Made by a program: the position numbers and the translations under genes. Below, piece by piece: positions 17,273-26,219 of a stretch of DNA of 64,000 nt (position 1 is the first letter of the stretch; every line of letters starts with the position of its first letter). Below the pieces are notes generated by a model, which was not told where the DNA came from, made no database searches, and saw nothing but the letters and a program-made list of their open reading frames with translations. Origin of the DNA: Betaproteobacteria bacterium HGW-Betaproteobacteria-7 (GTDB lineage: Bacteria > Pseudomonadota > Gammaproteobacteria > Burkholderiales > Rhodocyclaceae). The stretch is taken from contig PHCE01000003.1 in NCBI GenBank assembly GCA_002840765.1, positions 1 through 64,000 on the forward strand, written 5' to 3'.

Positions 17273-18475
17273 TTATTCTGCTTCGAGAACTGACAAATAG
17301 ATTTCCATTAGTCGGCGGTTGTGATGTTCGAGATCGAATTGAAGCTCGGCGCGCGCGCGCGCATTTTTCCCCATGTCATGTCTGCGTTCCGCGTTGGCCA
17401 TCAATTCATCCAGCGCGCTACACAGTTCATTGCTGTCTCCCGCTGTGAATAGCTTCCCGGTGAGGCCGTCGACAACCAGCTCCGGAATGCCACCCATGCG
17501 ACTTCCGACGACAGGCTTGCCATGGGCCATCGCTTCGAGGATTGACATCGGGCAATTCTCGAAACACTCCGACGGCAGAACGATGACTGCCGCCTCGGCG
17601 ATTGTTCTGTGCAAGGCATCTCCCGACAAATGCCCGAGAAAATCGACGTCGGGATAGCGACGCTTCAAGTCCTCGGCGAGTGGGCCGGTGCCGGCGATGC
17701 GCAGCGGCCACTTGCCGGTGGAAGCAGCGTGTGCCTTCAGAAGCGTCTCTACACCTTTCTCGACAGACAGTCGTCCGAGGAATAGAGCATAGCCGCCATC
17801 CGTTTCAGAAATATTCCAGGATCGTGTATCTATGCCGTTGTATAGCAAGGCCACCTGGTCATCGCGAAATCGATGCAACACGGAGTCGCGGATGAACCGG
17901 CTGGGAGAGATGAACCGGTCAACCTGCTCGTAATTGCCCATCCAGCGCTGAACGACCGCCTCCAGGTAGAGCAATGCACTCTTGCCAAGCGATCCGTCAG
18001 CACAGCGCTGCTTGACGACGTGGGAAAAGTTGCCATCGAGGCATGCAGAACAAGGCTTTCCGCGGCTCAATCGCGTATACGACGGACAAACCGGCTTCGA
18101 GTCGTGCAGTGTCAGCACGACTGGAACATTCTTCGCTTTGGCCGCGCCGATGAGCGAGGGTGTGAGCTGGTGGTAGATATTGTGGCAATGAACGATATCA
18201 GGACGGGTATCGTCGATTAACTGGCCGATTCTTCGCGCCGCCTCCGCCGAGTGAATCAGCGACAGCGCCGTCTTGATCTTGCCGCTTCCGCCGTTCCGGT
18301 AGTCCTGTGCCTGAACGAAATACCCGGCGTAAGGACTTTCCAGATTTCGCGCATCTTGCATGGAGAAATCGACAACTTCGTGGCCGTTTTGTAGAAGAAA
18401 ATCACGCTCCTGGAACATGACGACTTCCGAGCCGCCGTTACGGAAGAAAAACTTGTTGGCGAGAAGAACTTTCAT
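17273..18475 (-). CDS. glycosyltransferase family 4 (EPS assembly)
   Basis: A 400-residue GT-B enzyme with the N-terminal pattern MKVLLANKFFFRNGGSEVVM, HCHNIYHQLTPS in the acceptor domain, LFLGRLSVEKGVETLLKA at the start of the donor domain and the EX7E-type motif SECFENCPMSILEAMAHGKPV. It contains a Cys-rich stretch near residues 130-150 (VCPSYTRLSRGKPCSACLDG) of a type found in similar transferases. It belongs to the EPS operon, with spacings of 6 and 11 bases to its neighbours. Confidence 0.86.
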   Translation of the reverse strand: MKVLLANKFFFRNGGSEVVMFQERDFLLQNGHEVVDFSMQDARNLESPYAGYFVQAQDYRNGGSGKIKTALSLIHSAEAARRIGQLIDDTRPDIVHCHNIYHQLTPSLIGAAKAKNVPVVLTLHDSKPVCPSYTRLSRGKPCSACLDGNFSHVVKQRCADGSLGKSALLYLEAVVQRWMGNYEQVDRFISPSRFIRDSVLHRFRDDQVALLYNGIDTRSWNISETDGGYALFLGRLSVEKGVETLLKAHAASTGKWPLRIAGTGPLAEDLKRRYPDVDFLGHLSGDALHRTIAEAAVIVLPSECFENCPMSILEAMAHGKPVVGSRMGGIPELVVDGLTGKLFTAGDSNELCSALDELMANAERRHDMGKNARARAELQFDLEHHNRRLMEIYLSVLEAE

Positions 18476-18481
18476 GTGACC

Positions 18482-19276
18482 TCAACGAGCAAAATCCAAC
18501 AACCCGCTTGCGTAAAGGCGCTGCAGGTCCAGATTCGATGCGGTACTCATCCCGTACCACGCCCACTCGCTGCCAACACGCCGTAATCTCCCAAGACCGA
18601 CACCTTTATTTGTCTTGAAGTTGTCCCATGGGGCCGACATGTTGATCCAGTAATCGGCGCCAAGACCAATCAGATAGCCGCCGGTCTGCCCCGTGCCATC
18701 GCCAGCGGATTGCACCGCTCTTGCTTCAAGAAGCACCACAACGCCGCAAAGATCCTCTCCCGGCAGTCGAGCTCGACCGCGAGCCGGCCAGAAATGGAAG
18801 GTCTTGCCCGCGTCGAAGAGCACCGTCGCGGTATTGCTTTCAATAACCAACGAGGCTGGCCGCCTTGCCGTGTTTCCCTGGAAGTCAGCGCGAAATTCGG
18901 CACCCTCGATACGCCCCTGCTGAACATGCTCCCAGCGCTTGACGGCCCCACTGCAAAGGAACGTGTGAAAGTTCCTGATCTCCAGTGGGCCAGGGTGTCC
19001 AAGCGTATCCTTGCTCCAGAAAGCATGGCCCCAGCCGGTCAAAGCGGCGAATTCGCCGGGGTGGTTTCCTGCTTCCAGATAAGGTTTTGCAGCCCATTTG
19101 AAATCACGCGGCACGCCCATCGGGCTGGCTTGATGGTTTAGCGACCAATCAAGGTTCAGGTCGAGCAGTGCGCTCTCTGACAATGACGCAGCGCCTTGGG
19201 CAGCTGCCGGCTTAGCCCCCAGCGCGAGGATCAAGCCACTGATGAACAACGTTGTACAGATCGCTGAAAGGTTCAT
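18482..19276 (-). CDS. secreted protein of unknown function in the EPS operon
   Basis: The 264-residue protein has a Sec signal peptide (CTTLFISGLILALGAKPAAA) and no further membrane helix. The mature part is beta-rich with many Trp residues, for example DLNLDWSLNH, GWGHAFWSKDTLG and TFHFWPARGRARLPGEDL, and a late GLGADYWINMSAPWDN. I do not recognise the family. The start codon overlaps the stop of the polymerase gene by four bases, so it is translationally coupled to Wzy. That placement and the aromatic content suggest a periplasmic carbohydrate-binding or carbohydrate-modifying role. This is inference only. Confidence 0.7.
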   Translation of the reverse strand: MNLSAICTTLFISGLILALGAKPAAAQGAASLSESALLDLNLDWSLNHQASPMGVPRDFKWAAKPYLEAGNHPGEFAALTGWGHAFWSKDTLGHPGPLEIRNFHTFLCSGAVKRWEHVQQGRIEGAEFRADFQGNTARRPASLVIESNTATVLFDAGKTFHFWPARGRARLPGEDLCGVVVLLEARAVQSAGDGTGQTGGYLIGLGADYWINMSAPWDNFKTNKGVGLGRLRRVGSEWAWYGMSTASNLDLQRLYASGLLDFAR

Positions 19277-20559
19277 GCCGTGCTCCCATCCTTGGCGCTC
19301 GCCATGGCGGCTTTGAGCCGATAGGCCATGGCACCGCCACAGAAAAAGAAAAGTGCCATCGCAACGAAGTTATCGATCAGATTCTCGCTGCCAAAATAGA
19401 TCGCCACGGTGATCAGCGGCACGGTTTCCCAGCGCCTGCCGCAGTGCTTGAGCATCAGCCAGATCATGGCGACGAAGCCGGCAAAGGTGACCGGTCCGCA
19501 TTCCACCAGCAATCTCAGGTAGTCGTTGTGCGGGATCAGCCCGGTGTCGCTTAACCGAGCGGCCCCCCCCACGCCAAAGCCGAACACGATGTTCTCAAGT
19601 GGCGCGCTGGTGTATAGATTCCAGAGATTGAGCCAGTGTTTCAGTCGGAACAAGAAGGAAAGATCGGTCGTATGCAGCAGCCTGACCAGTTCTCCGTAGG
19701 TAACTGTCGCAATGTCGACACGACCATCGACAATCAGCTTGATGCTGGCAATAACTGGTTTGATGCGGGAGAGGATGCCGTATTCAAGCGGGACGAAGTA
19801 AAGAATCAGGCTCACGACAACTGCCGCGGCGCCGATTAACAGCGCTGTTTTTTTCCCCCCGACTGCCAGCGTGAGCGCAGTCAGGACTGCCAGTAAGACG
19901 CCGAGTGTCCCGAAAGCTGCGCCGGCAAGGCAGTACAGCAGGAGATTCCTCAGCGGCTGCGGTCGCAGGACGTTCAGCAACGCAATCAGGGTCACCGCAT
20001 ACAGACCGGCGTTGTTCCGGTTGGCGAAAATTGAAACGCCACCGATTCCCCCGAACTCGATTTTCCCGGAGGCAAGCTGCCAGAACCAAAGCATGGCCGG
20101 CAGAATGATCAGCGCAGCAAGCAGCCACTTCGTGCTTGGCAATTCCCAGGCCTTGAACCGGTAACTGGCTTCAAACGCCGCACCGAATACCAGAAAGGGT
20201 GGCACAAGCATCATCTTGAGCGCAGTGACGATATCGAGTGTGCCGAAATTGAGTGCCGCAGATGCGACAAAGCCATAGTAATAAAACGCAAGGGCGATGC
20301 CGAAGCCAAGAGGGACATCCTGCCGCTGCTTTGGCAGATAGGCAGCCATGGCAGCCATGGCAAGGACGATGCCAAAGGCCGCAGCATACGAAAGTGCCTT
20401 GAGCAGGCCGGACGTCGCCAGAATCGCCAGCGTCTGCAGTACGACATAGGCAGTAATGGCGACCAGGAAAACATACGTTGGCTCAAGCTGGCCGCGAGCG
20501 CGGTCAGCAACAGGTGGCGAACTTCCCTGGCCAAACCGGGCGGCGCTATACGTCAACAC
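19273..20559 (-). CDS. O-antigen ligase/polymerase-like (Wzy-type) membrane protein
   Basis: The 428-residue protein has about ten transmembrane helices and a larger periplasmic loop before the end, containing GFGVGGAARLSDTGLIPHNDYLRL. The PHNDYLRLLVECG motif is characteristic of the Wzy_C (O-antigen ligase/polymerase) family, where the His-Asn pair is conserved. It probably joins undecaprenyl-linked repeat units into the exopolysaccharide in the periplasm. It overlaps both neighbouring genes. Confidence 0.85.
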   Translation of the reverse strand: MLTYSAARFGQGSSPPVADRARGQLEPTYVFLVAITAYVVLQTLAILATSGLLKALSYAAAFGIVLAMAAMAAYLPKQRQDVPLGFGIALAFYYYGFVASAALNFGTLDIVTALKMMLVPPFLVFGAAFEASYRFKAWELPSTKWLLAALIILPAMLWFWQLASGKIEFGGIGGVSIFANRNNAGLYAVTLIALLNVLRPQPLRNLLLYCLAGAAFGTLGVLLAVLTALTLAVGGKKTALLIGAAAVVVSLILYFVPLEYGILSRIKPVIASIKLIVDGRVDIATVTYGELVRLLHTTDLSFLFRLKHWLNLWNLYTSAPLENIVFGFGVGGAARLSDTGLIPHNDYLRLLVECGPVTFAGFVAMIWLMLKHCGRRWETVPLITVAIYFGSENLIDNFVAMALFFFCGGAMAYRLKAAMASAKDGSTA

Positions 20560-21799
20560 GCTGCCTCCCGGAAATCATCGCCTCGATCGTGCCAACCGCT
20601 CTCTCCCAACGGAACTGGCTTTCGATCAACGATCTCCCGGCTCTGCCGACCTGCGCGGCCTGTTCGCGATGCGTCAGCACGTGGCAAATGGCCGAAACAA
20701 ACTCCGGCGTGTTCCGTGGCCGGCACACTAACCCGTGGATGCCAACCTTGAACCCTTCTATGCCATTGAAAGCCGCTTCGCCACCAATGACCGGGACGCC
20801 TGAAGCCATCGACTCCAGCGCCTTGTTGATGAGGCCATAGCCTTTGAATACCGGGCAAATCGCCGCTGCAGCATTGGCGTAAACCGAGCGCAGGTCATCC
20901 ACGAAGGTAATGTGCTCAACGTTCCGTGCATTCCTGATGGCTGCGCCAAGCGCTGCCGAAGCGCCTTTTCCGACGATAAGGAGTTTCGCATCGGGAAGCT
21001 CGTCGACAACGGCCGGCCACACTTCGCCAACGAGCCAATCGGCGATTGATGCGTACTCGCTGCTCAACTCAGCAATGAAGGCGCAGGTATTGCTCTCCGG
21101 GTTGGGGCAAACCTCAAAATAATCACGGCGAACGCCGTTGGGAACCAGCGTCACTCGTTCGGCAATCCGTTCGCCAACAAGCAAGCGCATCAGATTCCGG
21201 TCGGTTGCGGTCTGCATCGAGACATGTTGATATTTCGCCAGCGTTCTTCCCTCTACGCTGGCAATGCGCGAAGAGCGCACGCGATCCAGCCGGCCTTTGA
21301 GCCATTGCCGAAAACTGCCGAAATCCTGACTGTGGCGAGCATGGTATTCCGCGGCCGTGCAATCGCTAACCGCTGCAATGCGACAAACGAAGTGCTCAGG
21401 TCTGGACAGGCCCGTAGCCTCCCACTTGGCTGCAGCACTGAACGGCGAGGCCAGCAGCACGTCCGCCTTGCAGTTCATCAAGGACGGCGGCGCGCTGGCC
21501 AGTTCCCAGCCCTGGTTGAACATATCCCGCGCCAGCACTTCATCGATGGCACGCACCATCTTGCGCTTGCGCCGCACCCGGATCACCGGAATCGGTCCGA
21601 AAATCGCCTCGTTCTCTGCCAACGACCGTTGATCAAATGGTTGTGCCTCGTCCGCCATCAACACCAGATTGAGGCGGCAAGACTTGCGCAAACCATCCGC
21701 ATAGTGAAAGGTCGGCAAAGTCACGCCGTTGCGCGGCGGAAAAGGCAACTGGTCAACGACCATCAAGACCGACGGAGGAGCAGGGGACCGATCGGTCAT
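20546..21799 (-). CDS. glycosyltransferase (GT4-like) in the EPS operon
   Basis: This 417-residue protein starts with SVLMVVDQLPFPPRNGVTLP(TFHYADGL), as in GT4 enzymes acting on cell-surface polymers. The C-terminal half has AKLLIVGKGASAAL, a HITFVDDLRSVYANAAAAI element and GYGLINKALESMASGVPVIG. The EX7E motif is replaced by a K-A-L-E-S-M pattern, as in many remote family members. It overlaps the polymerase gene by 14 bases and the pyruvyltransferase-family gene by four. Confidence 0.8.
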   Translation of the reverse strand: MTDRSPAPPSVLMVVDQLPFPPRNGVTLPTFHYADGLRKSCRLNLVLMADEAQPFDQRSLAENEAIFGPIPVIRVRRKRKMVRAIDEVLARDMFNQGWELASAPPSLMNCKADVLLASPFSAAAKWEATGLSRPEHFVCRIAAVSDCTAAEYHARHSQDFGSFRQWLKGRLDRVRSSRIASVEGRTLAKYQHVSMQTATDRNLMRLLVGERIAERVTLVPNGVRRDYFEVCPNPESNTCAFIAELSSEYASIADWLVGEVWPAVVDELPDAKLLIVGKGASAALGAAIRNARNVEHITFVDDLRSVYANAAAAICPVFKGYGLINKALESMASGVPVIGGEAAFNGIEGFKVGIHGLVCRPRNTPEFVSAICHVLTHREQAAQVGRAGRSLIESQFRWERAVGTIEAMISGRQRVDV

Positions 21800-23073
21800 T
21801 GCTGGAAAAGTCCTTCGAAGGTCGCGTTTGCAGCGGCGGTAACCGCCGGCAAGTGCTTTTCAACCTCCGCACGTAGTGCCGGCAACTCGGTGACGAAGCG
21901 CTCAATGCGCGCGATCAGGTAGTCAGGATCGGTCGCCGACTCCGCATCGAGAACCAGCCACTCCGGCATGCGGAAGTGCTGCAGCAGGCCGGCGAACTTG
22001 TCCTGATAGGCAAACGCCATGACCGGAGTTGTCTGGCCAAGAGCGGCAATCGCCAGATGCATGCGGCCGGTGACGGCGCCATCGGCATATTTCGCAATAG
22101 CCTTGATCTCGGCAGCACTGGGCGGCTCCTCAACAAGAAAAACCTGGTCCCGCAACGACGCACCGATCTTCTCGGCGAGGGCTGCCAGCGTCGTCATGTC
22201 ACCGGAACTTGGCCGATTGTCGTGCGGCAGCAGCAGCCAGCTCAGGCCGTGCTTTTCTGTCAGCGCGGCAATTGCTCGAAGCATTGATGCCATCAACTTT
22301 GGCATCGCTGCTGACACCTTTCCAGCAGGGAACAGCATGGGGTGCAGGTTGAGGATTATCACCTTTCGCCCGGCATCGCGGCGTTGCTGCATCCAGGATG
22401 CTGCGGTTGCTGCACGTTTCGAGAGTTCTGAAGCGGGTTCGAGCAGAAACGCCGAATCGGCTACTAGGTGCCCTTTTCGTTCGGAAAGCGTTTCGAACCG
22501 GTGCCAAGATAGTGGATCGCGAAGATTCACACGGACGTTGTGATGTAGTTTTCTGAATGCATAGCGGACTAGTCGTGAGGGATTTTTGTTGAGGCTGAAA
22601 CCAATAAAAATGGTCTTCGCGCCCCAGCGGGCCAGCAAGTCGGCTGCAATGATCATGCGCAGAGACATCACTGGAGAATAGTGGCCATCCATGATGTCGG
22701 CGCCTGTTACAAACCCGAGCGTCGGACGATTGCCAGACAAGAATCTGGAGAACCGCAATGGCATAAGCGGGCCGCCCCATACTCGAAACGACCTCATGCC
22801 CATCGACTGAGCTAGTTCGTCAGCATTTTGGTTTGTTGTTGCTACGTAGCATTGAGAAATTCTGTTTGCGGTGCGAAGTTTTGCGATGACAGCTAGCAAC
22901 ATCGCCGCGTCACCCCTTGATCCAATGAAAGTAATTGGGTCAGCAGGCACCAGAACAGAGTTGGCTGATAATGGTTTGGCTGATACTTTTGAGATGGACA
23001 TTCGAGCCAATGTCCAAAGCATTAGAAGAATAGTCTGGTGCACAAGCGATTTCAGAGTTGCCATAAGCGACAC
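21796..23073 (-). CDS. polysaccharide pyruvyl transferase family protein
   Basis: The 425-residue protein matches the polysaccharide pyruvyl transferase family by FIGSRGDAAMLLAVIAKLR near residue 50, the DADIMDGHYSP-like segment (TGADIMDGHYSPVMSL), and the C-terminal YADGAVTGRMHLAIAALGQT(TPVMAF), the most conserved family motif. Members add pyruvate ketals to sugars from phosphoenolpyruvate, giving the polymer negative charge. I used the GTG at 23073, which has AGGA six bases upstream; ATG at 23064 is an alternative. The first part of the gene is AT-richer than the surroundings. Confidence 0.8.
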   Translation of the reverse strand: MSLMATLKSLVHQTILLMLWTLARMSISKVSAKPLSANSVLVPADPITFIGSRGDAAMLLAVIAKLRTANRISQCYVATTNQNADELAQSMGMRSFRVWGGPLMPLRFSRFLSGNRPTLGFVTGADIMDGHYSPVMSLRMIIAADLLARWGAKTIFIGFSLNKNPSRLVRYAFRKLHHNVRVNLRDPLSWHRFETLSERKGHLVADSAFLLEPASELSKRAATAASWMQQRRDAGRKVIILNLHPMLFPAGKVSAAMPKLMASMLRAIAALTEKHGLSWLLLPHDNRPSSGDMTTLAALAEKIGASLRDQVFLVEEPPSAAEIKAIAKYADGAVTGRMHLAIAALGQTTPVMAFAYQDKFAGLLQHFRMPEWLVLDAESATDPDYLIARIERFVTELPALRAEVEKHLPAVTAAANATFEGLFQQ

Positions 23074-23098
23074 GTTCAGTCCTGTGGAGAAGAGTGGT

Positions 23099-24553
23099 TC
23101 ATTGCGAACGAAAATTGGCTACGTAGCTAATATGCGTACGCAGTTTTTTTGCGCTGGTTGCTCCAAGGACTGCCATGACAGAAACGCCATAAACAGTGCC
23201 GAGAACAATGGCATTTGCTAAAAGATTGCCTTCTGGCGCGGGTATATACATTCGCGCGACCTCGGTGCATGCATATGCGGCGGCTGATGCAATCAATCCA
23301 GGCATGATCTGCGACAAAACTTCGCCGATTTTCGTTTGCGTTACGCGCATGCCGAAGAAAAAGCTTACTGGGGTCACTGCCAGCTGTGAGATCACGAAGA
23401 AAAGGGTGATTTCACTGATCGTGCTTGCGCTGGCCGAGAACAGAACTATTGCACCGAGAGAGAACTTGAGGAGGTTAAGCGCCAAAATCTGATTGGCTTT
23501 GCCTCTGGCACCTAGAGCGGAACTGTTAAAGAATTGCACAACCTGTGCGGCGCCCAGAAAACACAGCCATCGCGTGACTTGCTCTGCTTCGTGCCACTGA
23601 TCCCCGAACAGAATCCGACAAGCCTCCGGCGCGAGCGCAGCAACACCTACAAACAAAGGTGCCGTCGTACAACTCGCAAGGAAAATAAACCTCAGGTAAG
23701 CATTCCTCAGGCGCTCGGTATCCGATGAAATCTTCGACATCGCACTCAGGGCGACGTCGATAAGCGTCGAGGCCAGCAACTGCAATATCGTCAGATACAG
23801 CTTTGCCCCGACGGTGAATATGCCGAGGCTGCTCAGACCGAAACGGCTGAGAATGATGAGATCGATGATCTTGCCGGAGAAGAAGTCAAGCAGGCGGCTA
23901 CCGAACGCGCTGGTGCTGTAGGCGAGCAAGCCCTTGAATGATTCCTTCGCGAATTTCCGCCCCGGTTTCCAGAGGGGTTTTCGCCACAGCACGACGGCAG
24001 TGGTGATGGCGGCGACAATGGCCTGGGCGATCAGGCTGGCGGCGCCGTAGCCATTTGTCGCCATGACCAGCGCCACGATTCCGGATAGCAGCCCGGCGAT
24101 CAGGGACGCGAAGGCCAGGGTCTTGAAGTCGAGCTGTTTGCGCCGCATCGCAATCTCGAAAACGCTGCTGGCGGTGATGGGTGGAATGATCGCGGCCACT
24201 GCGATCAGGGGGGCCGCGGCGTCGGCACTCAACGCCCGGGCGATTTCCGTTGAATACATGAGCAGCGCGCCGGAGGCGGTGAACGCCGTAGCCATCGATA
24301 TGATGAAGGGCAGATTCAGGTCTTCCGGCGCCAGGTTCGGGCGCTGCACGATCGCGTCCTGAAATCCCTGTTCCGAGATGATGGCGATGAACGCGAGAAT
24401 CAGGATGACAGCTTGCGCCAAGCCCATTTCGGTCGGGGTCAGGTGGCGCGCCAGAACAAAGAACACGACCAGCGCGAGCAACTTCATGCCCCAGCTCTGA
24501 CAGGCGGACCACAGGAGAGCCGTGACGGTACGTTTTCGCAGGCCGGCAGTCAT
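23099..24553 (-). CDS. Wzx-type polysaccharide flippase
   Basis: The 484-residue protein has 12 to 14 predicted membrane helices. Its N-terminus, LWSACQSWGMKLLALVVFFV, is followed by LARHLTPTEMGLAQAVILI, the usual start of the MATE-like lipopolysaccharide flippases. It also has FLGAAQVVQFFNSSALGARG in the second half. It should move undecaprenyl-linked repeat units to the periplasmic side. The 3' third (about 23100-23560) is visibly lower in GC, which suggests that this part of the EPS block was acquired or exchanged. Confidence 0.88.
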   Translation of the reverse strand: MTAGLRKRTVTALLWSACQSWGMKLLALVVFFVLARHLTPTEMGLAQAVILILAFIAIISEQGFQDAIVQRPNLAPEDLNLPFIISMATAFTASGALLMYSTEIARALSADAAAPLIAVAAIIPPITASSVFEIAMRRKQLDFKTLAFASLIAGLLSGIVALVMATNGYGAASLIAQAIVAAITTAVVLWRKPLWKPGRKFAKESFKGLLAYSTSAFGSRLLDFFSGKIIDLIILSRFGLSSLGIFTVGAKLYLTILQLLASTLIDVALSAMSKISSDTERLRNAYLRFIFLASCTTAPLFVGVAALAPEACRILFGDQWHEAEQVTRWLCFLGAAQVVQFFNSSALGARGKANQILALNLLKFSLGAIVLFSASASTISEITLFFVISQLAVTPVSFFFGMRVTQTKIGEVLSQIMPGLIASAAAYACTEVARMYIPAPEGNLLANAIVLGTVYGVSVMAVLGATSAKKLRTHISYVANFRSQ

Positions 24554-24607
24554 TCGCCGCCTCGGTTATGCGTGCCGGGCGAGATGGAAGGCTGCCGTGT
24601 CATTGCC

Positions 24608-25294
24608 TTAAGGAGCCTTGGCCCCGGCGAGACGAATCCGTCCTTCTGCTGACAGGTTCTGGATGAACTCTTTGACGAACTGTTCCTGGATGGCAAAAGC
24701 GTGCGGGCTGTCCCGGTCGATCGAGGAAACCCGAAAGAGCAGGCCGTCAGGAATTTCCCGCTTCAAGCCGTAACGCAGTTCGATCAGACGGCGGTCCAGG
24801 CCGCCTACCGTCCGCTCGGTTCCGAGTGTGATCCAGTAGGTCACCGGTTCGCGGCGACTCATGCCGAGAGTGGTTTCCAGTCGGCGTACGGGGATCGTGG
24901 CGTGCTCGGTGGCAATCGATCCTTCCTTGTTCGTGAGCACCTGGAACCCTTGTGCCGGATAACAGACTTCCGGGTAGTGCACGGAAAGTGCAACACCGCT
25001 CCGCTGGTCAGCGCCATACGACATGGAGAGCATGATCCGGTAGCCGTCAGGCCGGGAATACGTGCGCGAGAGTGTCTGGTCGTAAATGCGGTTGATGTTC
25101 TCTTCTTGGACCGGGTTGAGAATGACCGCGGATTGGTTTGGGTCGAGCTTCCATGTGCCAAAGGACTGGGGGACCAGTTCCTCCAGATTTGGCTTGCCGT
25201 TCTGTTCGGCGAGCATGATTGTCGGCATGAGCGCTTTGACCGAAAAAGAGCTGATGACCATCAAGACGAAGAGAATCAGGCTGGTTCGCAGCAT
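24608..25294 (-). CDS. epsI: exosortase-associated protein EpsI
   Basis: The 228-residue protein has an N-terminal hydrophobic anchor (TSLILFVLMVISSFSVKAL), then EpsI-family features: LEELVPQSFGTWKL near residue 37, NRIYDQTLSRTY, and the CYP motif in VHYPEVCYPAQGFQVL. EpsI normally follows or is fused to the exosortase gene in EPS clusters. Its biochemical role is not settled. Its start is two bases downstream of the xrtB stop, supporting joint function. Confidence 0.87.
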   Translation of the reverse strand: MLRTSLILFVLMVISSFSVKALMPTIMLAEQNGKPNLEELVPQSFGTWKLDPNQSAVILNPVQEENINRIYDQTLSRTYSRPDGYRIMLSMSYGADQRSGVALSVHYPEVCYPAQGFQVLTNKEGSIATEHATIPVRRLETTLGMSRREPVTYWITLGTERTVGGLDRRLIELRYGLKREIPDGLLFRVSSIDRDSPHAFAIQEQFVKEFIQNLSAEGRIRLAGAKAP

Positions 25295-25296
25295 CC

Positions 25297-26214
25297 TTAT
25301 GCTCCTGTTCTGGCCGTTGCCCGAGGGACTTTGTTGGCGTTTCTTGAGCGAACAAACAGTTGCAGCAGCGAATCCACCCCGATGATCAGCAGCAGGGCGC
25401 TGATGAACAGGACCATGCCGGCGAAATCGTGCAGGAAGCCCTGGCCGGCTTCGTCGCCGAAGTGATAGGTGATCAGGGTCAGGACCATGACGCGGATGAC
25501 GTTGGCGGTGAAGGAGATGGGGACGATCAGGATGGCCAGAACGGTGTTGCGGAACAGCGAGTCATGGCGGATCAGGTTGAGGTAGAGCAGGCCCAGGGCT
25601 TCCAGCGTGAACAGTGTGTGCAGGCCGGCGCAGGCGTCGGCGACGAGCAGTTTGTACTGGCCGATCTGCAGGATCACGCCCTGGCGGGCGATGGGGTAGC
25701 CGAAGCCGTACAGCACATGCTCGGCGACGTAGGAGACGGCCATCTTCATCGGCATGGTCAGGGTATCGACGACCGGGCCGGGCAGGGGAATCATGAAGAG
25801 CATGAAGAACAGCGTGAACCACTGCGCCTTGAGCGCCTGGCTACCGCGTTGCAGCAGCAGGATGGCGGCGAGCAGCCAGATCAGCGAGCCGATCTCGAAG
25901 ATCAGAATGTCCTGCGAGCGGCCAAGGACGTAGAGCAGCAGGCCGCAGACGAACAGCGGCCAGCCCCAGGGCGAGGGCCGGGCGCCGCGGCTGGCTTCCC
26001 ACATGGCCGGCCACTTGCGGTACATCAGCCACAGGGAAATGGCGAAGACGATGGGGCCGTGGGCCTGCGCGTCGGTGCTCCAGAGGCCGCGGAAAAGATC
26101 GACGAAGCTCGGTATGTACATCGCCGCCAGACCGAGGGCGACGATGGCCCAGCCGTACCAGACGGGAGGCTGGCCAAGGCGCAGGGTGTTGCCGGGAGCG
26201 GTGAAGGAGCGCAT
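25297..26214 (-). CDS. xrtB: exosortase B (PEP-CTERM sorting enzyme)
   Basis: The 305-residue membrane protein has about eight helices and the exosortase catalytic residues: Cys195 in VADACAGLHTLFTLEALG, Arg241 in FTANVIRVMVLTLITYH, and His262 in FLHDFAGMVLF. Exosortases cleave PEP-CTERM proteins at the membrane and probably attach them to another molecule. Two substrates with PEP-CTERM tails are encoded at 6469-7257 and 12327-12980. Assignment to type B follows from the neighbouring epsI and epsD-G genes and the overall sequence. Confidence 0.9.
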   Translation of the reverse strand: MRSFTAPGNTLRLGQPPVWYGWAIVALGLAAMYIPSFVDLFRGLWSTDAQAHGPIVFAISLWLMYRKWPAMWEASRGARPSPWGWPLFVCGLLLYVLGRSQDILIFEIGSLIWLLAAILLLQRGSQALKAQWFTLFFMLFMIPLPGPVVDTLTMPMKMAVSYVAEHVLYGFGYPIARQGVILQIGQYKLLVADACAGLHTLFTLEALGLLYLNLIRHDSLFRNTVLAILIVPISFTANVIRVMVLTLITYHFGDEAGQGFLHDFAGMVLFISALLLIIGVDSLLQLFVRSRNANKVPRATARTGA

Positions 26215-26219
26215 GGGGG

